A stretch of 64,000 nucleotides of DNA from Klebsormidium nitens (taxonomy: Eukaryota; Streptophyta; Klebsormidiophyceae; Klebsormidiales; Klebsormidiaceae): contig DF237434.1 of assembly GCA_000708835.1 (NCBI GenBank), positions 1 through 64,000 of the forward strand. Direction: 5' to 3'. Shown piece after piece: positions 20,970 to 34,400 of the stretch. The position numbers and the translations under genes are program-made. The notes under the pieces were generated by a model. That model had not been told where the DNA came from, made no database searches, and was given only the letters and a program-made list of their open reading frames with translations. Positions within the stretch are counted from its first letter, which is position 1. Every line of letters starts with the position of its first letter.

Positions 20970-23900
20970 CTGGTCAAGAGCGATCAAGTGATATAATTTA
21001 GCGCAACATCTGGACAAAGAGCTAATGCCAATGCCTAACAGTCTAGCGTGGCCATGGCAAAGAGAAGCAGGATGGACAGGTAACCAGGAGCCCCAGAACT
21101 CAACAGACTATCACAGGCAGATTGGGAAAAGCAATCTAGAGCCGATCTGAGGATTGTGCAGGACCAACCACATCAACTCTGCTCTACGCGATTTGGACTT
21201 CAGGTAACACAAGCACTCTGCTGACGGTTTAGTTCATACAAATGCACTGTTATCCCTCACCCAACCTCTGTTTCGATCATACCAACAACAATGGAAGGAA
21301 GCAATCAGGTTTGAGTAAAGCAGGCATACTGCATTTTGCAAGATTCCATCAACCAAAGCCCTCCATCAAAGTTGAAAAGTTGATTCCATGTTGGGCAATT
21401 CTCACCAGATCTGACCTCCCTGGATGTATCCAGCCGTTGCCTGACCTTCAACCTCAAAAGTTCCAAGTGCAAAGGATTCTGCAACGCAGAGAGGTAGTCT
21501 GAGAGCGGCAATTCAAAGGAGTGAGACAGCCACAACTTAAACAGCCCGCAAACAAGTTGGGTGGCTATGACACGAAAGTCAGTACATAGCGGTACAAGAA
21601 GCGGAGCGCTATCGTGCAAGGTTCAGGAGCATGAGTGGCATTCCAGAATCTGCTGCTGGGCACAGGATTATCAAATGAAAGAGTGCTCAGTAAGAACTAG
21701 AGCAGGAGAGTGCTCACAAACCTTCTACATTTGCTTTGGCTACCATGCCCCTTGGGCCACAGAATTAGAAGCGGATGTCATCACACAACATACCTGGCGC
21801 CAGGCCCCCTCTGACCAGCTCCCCTGCTGATCCTGTGACTGCAGAAGCTGGAGAAGCCATCAGAGTCCTGTGCCTGACCTCAGGGCACTTTTGCCAAACA
21901 TACGAGCCCCTTTGCACTTGTCTAGCCGTCAAGTACTTGGATGTGTGAAAACCAAAGGGTACCGGCTGATTTGAATGCCGCTCCGCGCTGCAAATCTGTG
22001 ACTGTGGTCTTGATTCCGCTATAAGAATGTCATACTTTGTGTGGAAGCGGCGATGAAGAGTTTGTGACGCTCTGAGAACAGGATTGCCTGCGTTGGGTGC
22101 AAGGTGGCTGCTGAAGAGGGCAGTGCCTAGCTTACAACAAATGCGATCGACGCTGAAGGCCTGCACCATCCTGGAAGAGCTGACGGATCATGGTAAGGCG
22201 ACTTCGCCAGCAATGAACGTGTCTCAGTTCATCAGCACCTCAGAACCAGACCCGGTTGAAGTAATACCCAGATTAACACAGCGGCCCATGAGCTGTGCTT
22301 GCTCCTTGCTGCACTGGCAGCGCCACGGCCCAGCCGCCCTACTTTGAATGCAGCGCCGCCGGCTGAATTGAAAGCTCAAATTGCACGCCACACCAGGCCC
22401 GGCCTCAGGCCCTGGAGGGCCATGCCCATTGAAAACCTTTGCATGGCGGCGTTACGGTTTGGCCCCTGGGCTCTGGCTGGCAGCCCCCCTGCCGCCTTCT
22501 CGGACGGTTCTGAAAGCGTCGGCTACGTTTCATAATTTTTGAGTCCGAGTCCAAACCCAGATGAATATGAACACAGACATTCTGATACATGCTCGACTTG
22601 TAACGCCAGGATGCCATTAGAGTTGAGCCGGCACCAGCCGGCATGAAGGACTGGCACCCTGTCAAACTGAAATCCAGAGGCTGCAGCCATGCCATGTGTT
22701 CAGACTCCTGCGTACGAAACTTTGCTCATCATCTTCTTCCATGCATGTCTCTTGAGGGAGTGCTGGCGCTCCAGGTGCTTTGTGCTGGCTTTGTGTGGCA
22801 CCTAGAAGTCGGTCAAAGTGCAAGTAGGAAGCCTTCGACGCCCCTTCGACTTGAGCGCTGAGCCTGGAGGGAAAGATGCCAGACGCGGTTTTGGCAAGGG
22901 AGCCTAATGTCATGACTGGCCACTTTGGAGGGTGTTCTTCTCAGCTCAAGTAGCAACTACCTTCAAGCGGAAAGGTAAGTTTGAAAGTACTGCATCGTCT
23001 CAGAATCAGTGTCTTTCCTCTTAACCACGTGTGACTGGCCCCCGAGCTAGCAACATCAGGGCTGCGAACCTCTCTCAGTGGCTGCTGCCTTGTCTGATAC
23101 AAATGCAGGTCGTTCCTTCAGAGTAGGTGAGGAAAGCACGGCAGCATTGTGAGTCTCTCTGTCACTAAAAAATTGAGCAGTACGATTTTCCATTTTGGTT
23201 CTGCGGTATGGTGGGGCAAATTGTATCGTCTCATCCTCCTGACTTTGTGAAGCAGGGTGAATTTTGAATCCGGTGGTTTCTGAGCTGCGCTTTTCAGTGT
23301 TAGTCTTATGTTGTGCAAGTTCAACGTAGACTCAGTCGTGAGCAGAACCAGGTTCAAGATCAGGATGTGGTATCACCTGCAGTGCATAAATCTGTCTTGT
23401 CTTGTCAAAACCTCACAGAACAAGCAGCAGGCTCCATCATCATGCTGGGTGAAGACACCGAAGATATTAAAATGCAAAATCATTGCAGCGATGGAGTGGT
23501 CCAGAAGCAAGCAGCAATGCATCGTCTTTTGAGCCGATGGGCTGAATGGCTATCGTTGGAGTCAGTAGGAACTGCTATCCGGTCTGATTTCCCACCAGAT
23601 GCCCTGAAGTCGTACTTCTGATCTGCCTAAGGCTTCTACCACTCCAATGCGAATCTTCTCAAGAACGAGGTGTTGGGGAGACTCGTTACAACACCTTGTT
23701 GTCAACTCAGAAGGACCTGTTACCTTGATAGAGAGACCATTCAGCAAGGTTGGCAAAGGCTTCATTGGAATAACTTGCTCCGAAGCAAGTTTAGAACAAT
23801 AGCACCATTGTGCAAGCTGCCCGCTTGAGATACAGTAGCGCAGGCGAGTCGCTGTCTGAGAATTGCTGAGGGGAAAGACATTACAAGCATCACGCAGTTC

Positions 23901-24030
23901 TTTTCAAGGCATGCCAATAATGGCAACTCACCTTCCGTCGATCTCCTTGCAGGAAGTCAGCGTTGCGCGCTGTGCGCTGTCTCGCGCTCTGTCTCCACGT
24001 TCAAGCAAATGACAGGAACCTCTTAAGCGG
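20970..24030. other. Divergent flank: unresolved FAH 5' exons and RLK promoter
   Basis: The 5' exon(s) of the FAH-family gene should lie here on the minus strand. A GC-rich stretch around 22300-22520, with minus-strand ATG codons near 22440, is one candidate for the first exon, but no phase-consistent chain could be fixed. The right end should hold the receptor kinase promoter. Nothing else is recognised. Confidence 0.35.
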
Positions 24031-27000
24031 ATGGCGCAGCAAAACAAGTACCAGTGTTTTAGCCCGGGCAACAAGAGAAGGCTTGGAGTCATCCTGTTCT
24101 TGTGGATCATCGCGCTCTTGCCTCATGTTGTCCCGGTTGATGGTGAGTTCCTTCACAGACAGGTTAGCTTAGACAGCTTACCCATCTCTGCTACAGGAGT
24201 TACATGTCCGGGCAGCATACTGTGTAGAAACAGTAGTAGGAGGACTTTGTGTGACCAGTAACCTGCTTGTGTCAAAGTATGCGCTACCAAGTTTGTTATG
24301 CGGCAAAACTGGTCAATTTGGTGCAGTAAATTTCAAATCCGAGTCTTCAGTATTGACAGACACCTTTTCCATCCACCCAGCACCTTGCACTTTCGTGGGC
24401 CACATGTACTGGGATTCTGGACAACTGCAAAGTCACTGAACAAGATTACACCCAGATTGAAGGGCGTCTCAGGATCAGTGCACCTTGACCTCAGTTGCTC
24501 AGTGACTGTTTGGTCGCGTCTCCTGGCAGCTTGCTTGACATTGAGTTTGATTGACCGTTCAAAGCTTCGTGAAAGTCACAAGGCGATCAATAATCACCGC
24601 TGATCCCAGCTAATCCACCTGAAGAGTGACCGCACATGTAAAGCGATGTGGACTGTTAGTCTGGTTGGCCGTCTGATTAGAAAGATTTGCAGAGTTTGTC
24701 GGCAGTCTGCCCCCCTCTTTGAAGTGCGCGTCCATTTATGAGTAATCCTTGTTTTGCAGGAAGTGCTAGAGTCCTCCAACAAGCTACCGTCACAACCTGC
24801 CCTCTCATCTTCACAACCGAAGATGTCCAAAGCACGGTAGATGTATGTGGAAATGGTAAGGACTGTCTCTCATCAGAATTCTGCGCGGTGATTTTCGCAG
24901 TTGACGCTCGGATCTAGGTGTTCTTCTCGAGAATCTGGTGTCCACGATAAACGAACAGTCAACACTAAACGAACAGTCTCCACCAGAACAAGCTTTGCAT
25001 TATCAAGTTGCCCTTCAAGCATCCCCAAAAAGGTTTTTCCCTCACGAGATAACGTGTTGAGTGCCCTTTGTCCTGCTCGACTGGTCTCTTGCACATCTGA
25101 AGAAGAGTTTCTACATCGCCGGGGCGTCGTCGTGCGCAGCAACTTCGAGACAAGTATTGATATAGAAGGCGTTTTGCAGGTACCACGAGTTCTGGAAGCC
25201 TCTCCTTTGGTCCCCAATGCTGCAGACGTGTTGATGGCTTACTGTACCAGTCGTGGGTTCGCCATGCAAACAAAACGGACCAACTTCTTATATCCAAGGA
25301 TGCAGCTACGGAATGCTTTATGGTGAGCGAAGGATGGGGATACTAGAAAAGCTATGCAGATCCATGCGCCAGGCTCGATTGTCCTTGGTGCTCCAGCTTT
25401 ATCAACTTATCAAGACACTTTAGATTGACGAACTGTGAGTTAGAAGGATGATGTTCACAACGTCAATCTAACAGCAAGGTCTGTATGTTACCTTACAATC
25501 ATCGGAAGGGCTCGAACCTTCAAAAAAGGCTCGTTATTTCTAGGCTTGTCTTTCACATCGCCTATCCGACTCAATTGATTGAGAACTACATCAAAGATAT
25601 ATCTAGGAGATTTCATAAAATGGTTCCTCATCAGATTCTCCTAACCTATCTCAGGTTTTGGAGGCAGCCCTGGCGGCGGTCGGCTTTCCAAGAAACGGGT
25701 TAGCAACCTGCTTAGGGAATAGCACCAAGCTGTGGAGACCTGCTTGCGGAGATACTCTGACAACTGTAGCAGCTTTCGAGAAGTTGACGAACTATTCGTA
25801 CCCTGGTAAGAATGATCACCGACCAAGTTCTAAGATGCTTGAGTTAGATCCGTTGCCCCGCAGATTGCAGTACTCCGTTCAAAATCCTTTTCGATTGGTA
25901 AAAGGATTTGGACTCTTTAACCTTTTTACTTTAAGCTTGCTTATTGTCGAATTTTTCTGCATGCACAAGGAACGCCGTTTTGACACAGAGTGCTGGTGAA
26001 TACTAAACATTTGGATTTCTAGCAGTCAAGTTAGCAAGGGGATGTATCGACTACGTTGGCCCATCTTGGCACAGATCTGATTCTCAGAAGGTTGCGATAG
26101 GGCGTCTCAAACTGATGTTAAATATAGAAAGCCCCGATCTTGCTTGGTCGCACCTAGTGGACGTTGTGGCTTCCTACTTCTTTTTGGGCAGCAACTGCTT
26201 TTCTGTTTCACCTTGCTCGTTTTACCTTGCTACTCAGAGAGTTTCTCGTTTCGAGTTGAAAAGCTTTGCACGGTATGAGAGTTCGTGGTAAAACAGCTCG
26301 TAAAAGCAGAGCGACGCGCCATAAGAGAGGCTAAGGGACGCAAAGCTTGCTGCCAATGGTCTGTTTGCAAAGTGAACAAAGCGTTGTGCCACTCGCATGT
26401 GCAGGAGTAGCTTCCGCTACTTGTTGGGACCAACCATCATGTGGGGTGTGTATTGCAACTATGGACTACGTTGTTTCGTCTCTACAAAATATTGACCAGA
26501 CTGATACATCGCTCATCAATACAGCCGAGTGCAAAGGTGAGTTGCATTTGTATTTGTAGCACCAGATCCCAACACCGAATTCGAGGCTGTTGAACATGTC
26601 TAGGCGCCTGGTCTCTCCTGATCAATCTCAAGTATCATAGATCTTTAATCAGCAAGCTCTTCTTAGACTAGTTGAGCCGTTTTGGAAACTAATCTGATTG
26701 CACTTCGACTTGCAGAGCTTGCACAAATTGCTCTTGTGACTGCTGCATATCCTCTCACGCTCGCCAATAGCATTGCCACATGTCTATGGGGTAATCCTGT
26801 GGACTATCTTCCACAATCACCGTCATGTACCGATTTGGACTTCAACGTTCTGGATTGGTCGGCAGCATACAAGTCATGCGGGCCCACTGCATATCGAAGC
26901 GATTTATGCTGCGATATTATCTTCACGATGACAAGCATGTTCTGGTACGAGTATGCCAACCGGACCGGTATGCTCAATTTTGAGGTAAGGTGCGTTTGCT

Positions 27001-30000
27001 CTGTGAGAACTTGTCAACGTCTTTGTTGAAAGGTCCATGAAAAGTTACGGGTCTGCAAGGATTTTGAGCATTGTAAGGGCAAGCAGAATGTTGTCTTCAG
27101 CTTCTTTGAGGCATTTTGGTTGTGATGTGGCACTTTTCATGCTGATTGAACGGAACATGGCTCCCAAAAAGAGGTTCATTTCGTTTGAATGACGCTCATT
27201 GCGTGTCAGGTTTTGCAAGTGTTCCTTTTTCCTAGCCAGATTGTAGTGAAGATTTTAGACAAGATCTAAAGCTGAAGACTTTTTCTATCTCTCTTTTGCA
27301 GGGACAGGTTTTGGCTTGCAGCGCCCAATTCAAGGCAGAACTTGTTGCACACGGGTTGTCTGCGACTCTTTACAACCAATGTCAACTGACCAGCTTTATC
27401 TTCCTTTTTGCTCAGAGGTGCAAAAACTTTACATCGACTCCCGTGGTCCTTCGAGAACAGTTGAATGCAGTGTGTGATTCCAATCGATGCAACAAAACGG
27501 GCAGTTGTCCTTTAGTTTTTCAACAAGTCTACACAAGCATGGCAGGGCCTGGAGCAGATATATACACGCAAGGCTTGTGTGGCATATTTTCTGCCGTTAG
27601 TTGGTATGGTTCGCTAGGTTTATCAGAGATTCAGGAACGTATTCAGTGCTACAATGGCTTTCCGGATGAGCTTCAAATCCGCTACAGCGCTGCAAAATCT
27701 GGCGGACAAAGGAAAGCTCACAGAAGTAGGAAAAAGGTACTTGTTTTAAGTCTAACCTCCATACTAGCGCTTGGCAGCGTCCTAGCATTGGCCGTCCTTG
27801 GGGTCGTCATGTGGAGACGAGTATGGCGGAGGGCAGAGCACTCCCAATCAATGCAGGACGAAAGCATTTTTAGGGCGAAATTGTTGGCAAAGTCCAAAAG
27901 CCTGGAACCCTTGCAATGGTTCTCTCTGGGGGAGCTTGAAGCTGCAACAAAGAGTTTTGCAACTGAGCGATTGATTGGCGAGGGAGGATCCGGAAAGGTC
28001 TATTTAGGAGAGTTGTTGGATGGGACACGGGTTGCAATCAAGGAGATTGCAAAGCCATCTTCGATGCGAGGTACTGAGGTACGTCTTGGCAACCATACCT
28101 TGAACCAATGTGCTGAATGCGTTGATGAGATGCTTGAATCTATGTTTGGTTGTCAACTTGGATCATGGTTAAAAGATGGTTCAAGCCGGAACTTGTGCTT
28201 CTTAGTGACTTTATTCGTTTTCTGAGAAAGAGCATATTCGGGCAAGATATTGAAAACCAATGGCTCCACGGTCCACGGTATGAGGGCGACCTACGTGGTC
28301 CAAGTTTAATGTGAGTGATCTTCTGTTTGCGCAGGAGTTCATGACGGAGGTGACTTCGATGGGGTCTTGTAGACATCGGCATATTCTTGGTATCAAGGGC
28401 GTACATGCTTCAAACGACCACGCCATGTTGATCTATGAGTATATGCCTAACGGATCAATAGAAGACCATTTATTCGCTAGCGGGCCAATCTCCGCAAGGC
28501 CTGCGCGTTCTCTGGATTGGAAGCAGCGATTCCAGATCGCTTTGGGGACCGCTAAAGGGCTCATATATCTGCATGAGGTAGGTGGCAATTCCCTGTGTCC
28601 TCGACTTGGAGCGCCTTTATGGTCGCTGTGCTTAGCTTGTCTAGAAGTCTTGCTATTGTGTCGACCACTTGATGGGGCAATAGGTTGCATGTATTTCAGG
28701 TCAGCATCTTTTCGCTTGACTGTTTTATGTTGCTGGCGGAATTCAAGCGCTTATAGAAAACAGCTCGTGACACTTTTGGCAGGTCACGTCTAGTATATGC
28801 GAGGAGCAAGCCTGTGTGCCCTAATCGTACGTGGGCTGTGTTCAAGGTGCAAAACCAATGTTTCTTTTGCTGTACAGGATTGCAAGCCTCGCATCATCCA
28901 CCGGTAAGGACTCCAGCAAGTTTAAGTTGAAGGTTCTCGGCTTGCTATTGCCCTCAATCCTGGTTTAATTGAAGGCAAAGTCTTTCTGAGGAAGATCTTT
29001 CAATTATTGATGTCCTCAACTAATCAAGCCTGGACAGGGTATCTCTAGTAATTGGAACCGAATCCCTTTGAGCTACCAGTAAAATACGAAGTTTTCCTTT
29101 GTTGTGGCGCACTGTTTGCCTCATGACTTTCTTATGCAACGTCCTTGCAGGGACGTAAAACCGTCCAATATTCTCCTTGATAAGGAGCTAGAGGCGAAAG
29201 TTGCTGACTTTGGGGTAGCGAAGTTTGCAAGGGATGAGGACACGCATGTCTCTACCGGTGCGACCAACTATTCTTACTGTTTACTAATCGACATGCATTG
29301 CCAGCATTGTGATTTCGAAACAGTAGGTCAAGCTCGATGGAGAAAGGCTTCTAACGTTTGCAGTTTGTGTTTGGGCCTAGCTTAGGTAGATGGTTGCGTC
29401 ATTTTTCCCTTGCTAGCACCTTGCCAGTAACTGGTTGGTCCATTGTCAATGTAACTTGTGTAATGAGAAACGACTCGAGTGTGACCTGATTTTTCTCTTG
29501 ATTTGGAGTAAATTGCAAGTCAAAAGCCAACAATTTTGAATATCCATGTACCACTTTCTTTGACCTGACAGGGGTGAGAGGTACGTGGGGCTACTTGTCC
29601 CCTGAGGTAAGCGGGCCGGATGACATATCGTTTTGCGTTGTCTTCTGATACAAGTGCTCTGTGAGCCGTATGAATCTGCTCAATGTTGGATCCGGCTTGA
29701 TGCTAGATTACCAATTCTTATACACAATACATGCCACGGCTGCTTGTTTACTTGATGAAGTCGTATCTCTCTATCTTACCACCTTCGACTCTAGCCTTCG
29801 ATTCTTGCTTTCGAGAGCATGGGCATGGTTGCTTACGGTGCCCCACTTGCAACCTGAACAGTATGTTGCGACTGGGCAAGTCTCCGAGAAGTCCGACGTG
29901 TACGCCTTTGGGGTCGTCCTGTTGTGCTTGGTGACAGGCCGACGACCAACCGACTCCTCTAGGAACGATGAAGAGGTAAGCAGTCAATCGTGTCACCCTT

Positions 30001-30849
30001 ATTGTACCATCTCGACTTGCAAGCCTCACGACTTTGACCCATCCTCTCGAGCGTCATCATCATCCTAATTTAAACCCTCAATATTGAATTGAGGATCTTT
30101 GTACTTTCGGTTAATAGGGGTCTGTGCAAGCTAGGACTCAAGTCTTCATGTCTATCTACATATTGTCTTGTGCCCCTCATCCAGGTATTCTTGACGGAGT
30201 GGGCTTGGACCGTGGCTAGCGGGGGCGACCTTCTAAGCCTTGTTGATCCAGCCCTGAGGACATCTGTGGACGAGCACAAATCTAGCATGCTGGCTGCGCT
30301 GCAAGTAAGTTTAGAACGCGTGGGCAATGGAGGGTGTCAGGACACAGCACACAACTTGCAAAGGTAGCAACATGTCGAATGAAAGGCAATCGCTTAGGAG
30401 ATCAGATTTTGATGTCGTGTGGAATCCATCGTTCCTAAGACTTTGTGATGGCTCTCTATTGCCAGTGATGCCTGGCAGCCTCGTTTGCATCTCCATTGCT
30501 CACTTTTCCCACCGCTTGCTTGGTCAGACTGATTTTTGGGACAGTCTGATTGCAAATGCTTCAAGGAATCCTTTGAATGTCAAAGTTGAAGATAAATTGA
30601 AAAGGCAAAACAGCACACGAGATTCTTCAACGATTGCAGGTGGCTCTCCGTTGTGTCCACACGGTAGTCACTCTGCGGCCAACCATGCGGGAGTGTCTCG
30701 CAATGCTCTCTGAGCAAATGGATCTACCACCGTTGCCGCCTCCGCCTGCAACTTTGTTCACCGTGTCGTCTGGTCGTACTGGTAACACGTCCTGGTCCGA
30801 AGTCACAAAGAGTTCGAGTGTCCTTAGCACTTTATTGGTTGAGAAGTAG
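24031..30849 (+). CDS. Receptor-like kinase with two SPARK-type cysteine-rich ectodomains
   Basis: Fourteen exons join in phase to 844 aa: 24031-24142, 24760-24855, 25180-25322, 25655-25805, 26405-26536, 26716-26984, 27302-28078, 28335-28577, 28878-28903, 29151-29257, 29572-29606, 29862-29975, 30185-30304 and 30640-30849. A hydrophobic signal segment lies at about residues 18-36. The ectodomain holds two SPARK-like units: the first from CPLIF through [10 protein letters not shown], the second from [11 protein letters not shown] through [10 protein letters not shown] and YANRTG. A transmembrane helix lies near 447-470. The kinase has the glycine loop [14 protein letters not shown] lysine, HRDVKPSN, DFG and SPE motifs, so it should be catalytically active. 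The C-terminus is Pro- and Ser-rich. SPARK-RLKs are plant plasma-membrane receptors; the ligand and pathway here are unknown. Two kinase exons are very small (26 and 35 nt). Confidence 0.9.
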
Positions 30850-31477
30850 GCCAGCACGTAGGAAAACCTCCGAATGTTTTGGCCATGCTCGAAGCTAGCA
30901 GTTAATTTATTGTGTCGACTATTCATACAAGCATGCTTTTGCTTATGTAAAGACAACAAAGTTCTAGATTTAGAGCGCGCTTCAAGTCAAAGAGAGAAAA
31001 CCCTTCAGTTAGAAGAGCTCGCGAACATTTCAGCCTTGAATTAGGCGATAACGCAACTCCAGCTCAAGTTTATTTCGATCTTGCTTGTGGATATGGTGTC
31101 TGTCAAGATCGTCGTCTGCGATCTGAAAGCGTATGTCAGGGGTCCCATGTACTAACCATGTTACTGAGCTTCGTGCATAGATATGCAAGAAGCATGTAGA
31201 TCAAATTATTGATAGAGTTTTGTTGTCACGCCTCATGCCGTGCGCGAGCTGTGTGTATAGAAGCAACACTGATCCGGCAATCAAGCCCCCATCATGTAAG
31301 ACAATCTGATGGTCTTTCATGTGTGATTTCAATAACAGACGGTGCTGTTAGGGAACAGCGGAATGCCTGACACTACACTTTGTCACAGAATGTTGACGAG
31401 CAACTTGAGTCTCTTTCACGACACTGAGCCACCCATACTTTTAGTATTCCCTGAAGCACAAACACAGCTTAGAGGCT
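30850..31477. other. Convergent 3' region between RLK and GCIP genes
   Basis: Both neighbouring genes end here. It probably holds their 3' UTRs and polyadenylation sites. I see no further gene. Confidence 0.5.
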
Positions 31478-34400
31478 TCATTCGTCTTCAGAATCGGGTC
31501 CGACACCTTCAACGATCAATTGATGAAGGTCCTGGCATGCTTGCAAAGTACTAGCTACTGCATCTTCATAGCCCGCACTCGCGCCTCCTTCCACTGCTTC
31601 GTGTATGATGTCGTCAACGTTGTTCACTTTCTCCTCAATCACAGTTGTCCTCTTCCGTAGAGACGCAATCTCTTGGGGGGGATACAGGCACGCGCCGAGC
31701 TCCTCTACTTGCAAGCAGATTTCACTGCAGGAACACACAATCGAATGATCCTCGAATCAGACGCCAAAACAACAATCATTTGACCGCTCTTTGAAATGAC
31801 GTCCTCATCAGGAGCATCACAAGAAGCCATGACCGATGGCCTTCCTTAAATTACTCTCTTGGATGCCGTTTCAACTTCTGTGGTAAGAACCCACGCCCAA
31901 AAGTATGCGAGTCTGGTCTGACCAGTCTATGCTGAGGGAGGAGGAGGCCTGGCAGAATCTATGATCAAATTGAAGCGCTGACTTCTCAGTTCAAGACGCT
32001 TTTCATAAACGAGGGCCCTCAGTAGGCTCGCACTTAGTCAAAGACGTCCACAACAACAGTCGAGACCAGCAGGGAGGGGTCTTATGCCCCGTCGATGACT
32101 GAAACGTGGTCATCAGCGAATTCGGTTCCTCAAGACTCGTCTACGCATTTGCGACATTGCACCGAGCCAGCATCGCTTGCAGCAGAACCCCCGAAACGCC
32201 AGAGTCAGCATGCCTCATCTCTTTGGCCTCAACTTATCAAAGTGCCACAGCTGCACGCCTATGCACCCTAAACTTCAGAATAAGTCCCCCATGAAGACTA
32301 GAATCGTTGCTGAAGGTCACCAAAACCAAAGCAAAAATTGCTCGGACGCTGAGATGACCCCCTCGATTGCAGTCTCCGTGACAGATTCTCCAAAATATTC
32401 ACGCCGCGTCCGGCTCTCCACAAGCCATTCCGCTTGTCCCTGACGCGAACGTTTCGACCAAATCAACGACCGTTCGGACAAAGCTGCGACCCCGCCCAGG
32501 AAAACCTCACCTGCAGTTCCCATGCAGCATCTCCAGCACAGTCAGCGCCGCATTCTTGGCACCCTTGACAACGAGACGCTGCACTCCACCTCCCCAGACA
32601 GGCATGGTTCCGCACGTTGCTGAAATTCAGCGCTTCCCCAACAAGAACAGTCCAAACAAGAAACGCAGTCGCCCCCACCTGCAGTCCCCGTGCACCATCT
32701 CCAAAACGTTCAGCGCCGCGTCCTATGCCCCCTTCCAGCTAGAAAAAGCACAATCGTTCAGACGCGAATGTATTACCTGTGAAATGACCCTCACCTGCAG
32801 TCGCCATGCAGCATTTCCAGCACATTCAGCGCCGCGTCCTTGCTCCAGTCCGGTGGGGGCGCCCACTTGGCCACGACGTACAGCAGCTGTTTCAGCAGCG
32901 CAAGCACGCCCTCCGCTACTAGCACCGCCGCACGCACCAGCTCCATATCTTCCGCGTCGAACTCGGGGTTGTAGTCCAGGATCTCGGCCATGTCCCCCAA
33001 ATCGTCTGGCAGGCTCAATGCGCCCCTGTCGTTCGATTCCGTCTTTTGGTCCCCCCCCTGAGGTTCGGTCGTCTTTCCCCCCGTATGCGGGGCTTCGGCT
33101 ATTCCCCCCGCTTGCGACTCTTCGCTTCTCGGTAACGTCTCAAACGAGGCTGAGGCTTCGTTTTCTCGCGACGCCGTCGCTTCTGCCCCGTCTCGAGCCT
33201 TTCCGACTCTCAGCCCCTCCTGCGACGCTGTCGTTTCCCCCCGACCTTGTGATACGTTCCTATCTTCTGATGACCCAGCTTTCGTCCCCCGGTCCGATGA
33301 CATCCCCGCCTTCCCCTCTTCTACGTTAGGATCCCCGCTGCCAGCTCTGCTTGGTGTTTCCGAACCAGCCTTGCCATTCGTTTGACTGGAACTCGTCGAA
33401 CTTCGGATGGCCGAGTCCCCCAAGTGCATCCGCTTCAAACCGTCCCCCAAAACGCTTGTTGCGTCGCGACTCTGCCCGTTCGATACCGCCGACTGGCCAG
33501 TGAGAGACGCCCCCGATGCGCCCCCCTTCGAAGCACTCGCCTCGCTGCTCGTGGTCGCCCTGCCCTCCAACGCCATACCCCCACCTAGACCTTCTCTCTC
33601 GCTCGCACTCTCACCCCCCTTATCGTGATAATCCGCCTGCCCCTGACTGCGCGTCGCACACTTTTCACCCTCCTCAAGCCGCGCCCCTTCCCTATCGCTC
33701 TGACCTTTTGTCTTTTCCTTCATTGCCCCCCCCTCCCCCCTCTCGGGCTGTGCCCCTTCCTTTCCGCTCTCCCCCCCATTTTGACCGCTGGTCGTTTCCT
33801 TCATTTCCCCCATCTCCCGCAGCGTGTCTTTGACAGTTGCCGCCAGCAGCGCAAGCCCCCTGCCCACCGCGACCTGGTTACTCGTCGGGGCCTTCTTAAC
33901 CGCCTCGCAGGTTTCCCAAACCCGGCCCGCGAGCTTTGGCAGCGCAGAGGCCCTGTCTTCGGCGGTGGCGCCACGCTGGAAGAGGTCGATGCAGCCCTCC
34001 AGAAGCTGGGCTGAGGCCTGTCACAAAAACGCAGTCTGAGTATTCTTCTGACCTAACCCGAAAACCGAGTATCTAGGCAGATAACTTAGAAGGGTCGATC
34101 AAAAGTTTTGTCTTCGGCGATGGCGCCTCGCTGGAAGAGGCAGATGCAGCCCTCCAGGAGATGGCCGCAGCCTGGCAGGAAAGTGCAGAGTCTGAAGTAT
34201 GAAATTTCAGCTAACAGAAAGGGCCTGATCGGAAGCTGCGCAACTCTTGAGCCACTTCATTTGCTCCACATTGTGCAGCGGGGTTTTCCGGTCCTGGAGG
34301 GCGAAACAGAACCCCCCATGTTGGATGAATCATGGCTGTACGACAGAGAGGCTGCGGGAAGCTTAGAAAAGGGGTGACGTCAGACAGGCTCGCCGTTTCA

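Noticed and set aside
32556-33329. 257-codon plus-strand open frame opposite the GCIP insert
   Set aside because: It is a shadow of the low-complexity GCIP exon; its product is Pro/Ser/Arg-rich and the minus strand is clearly coding.
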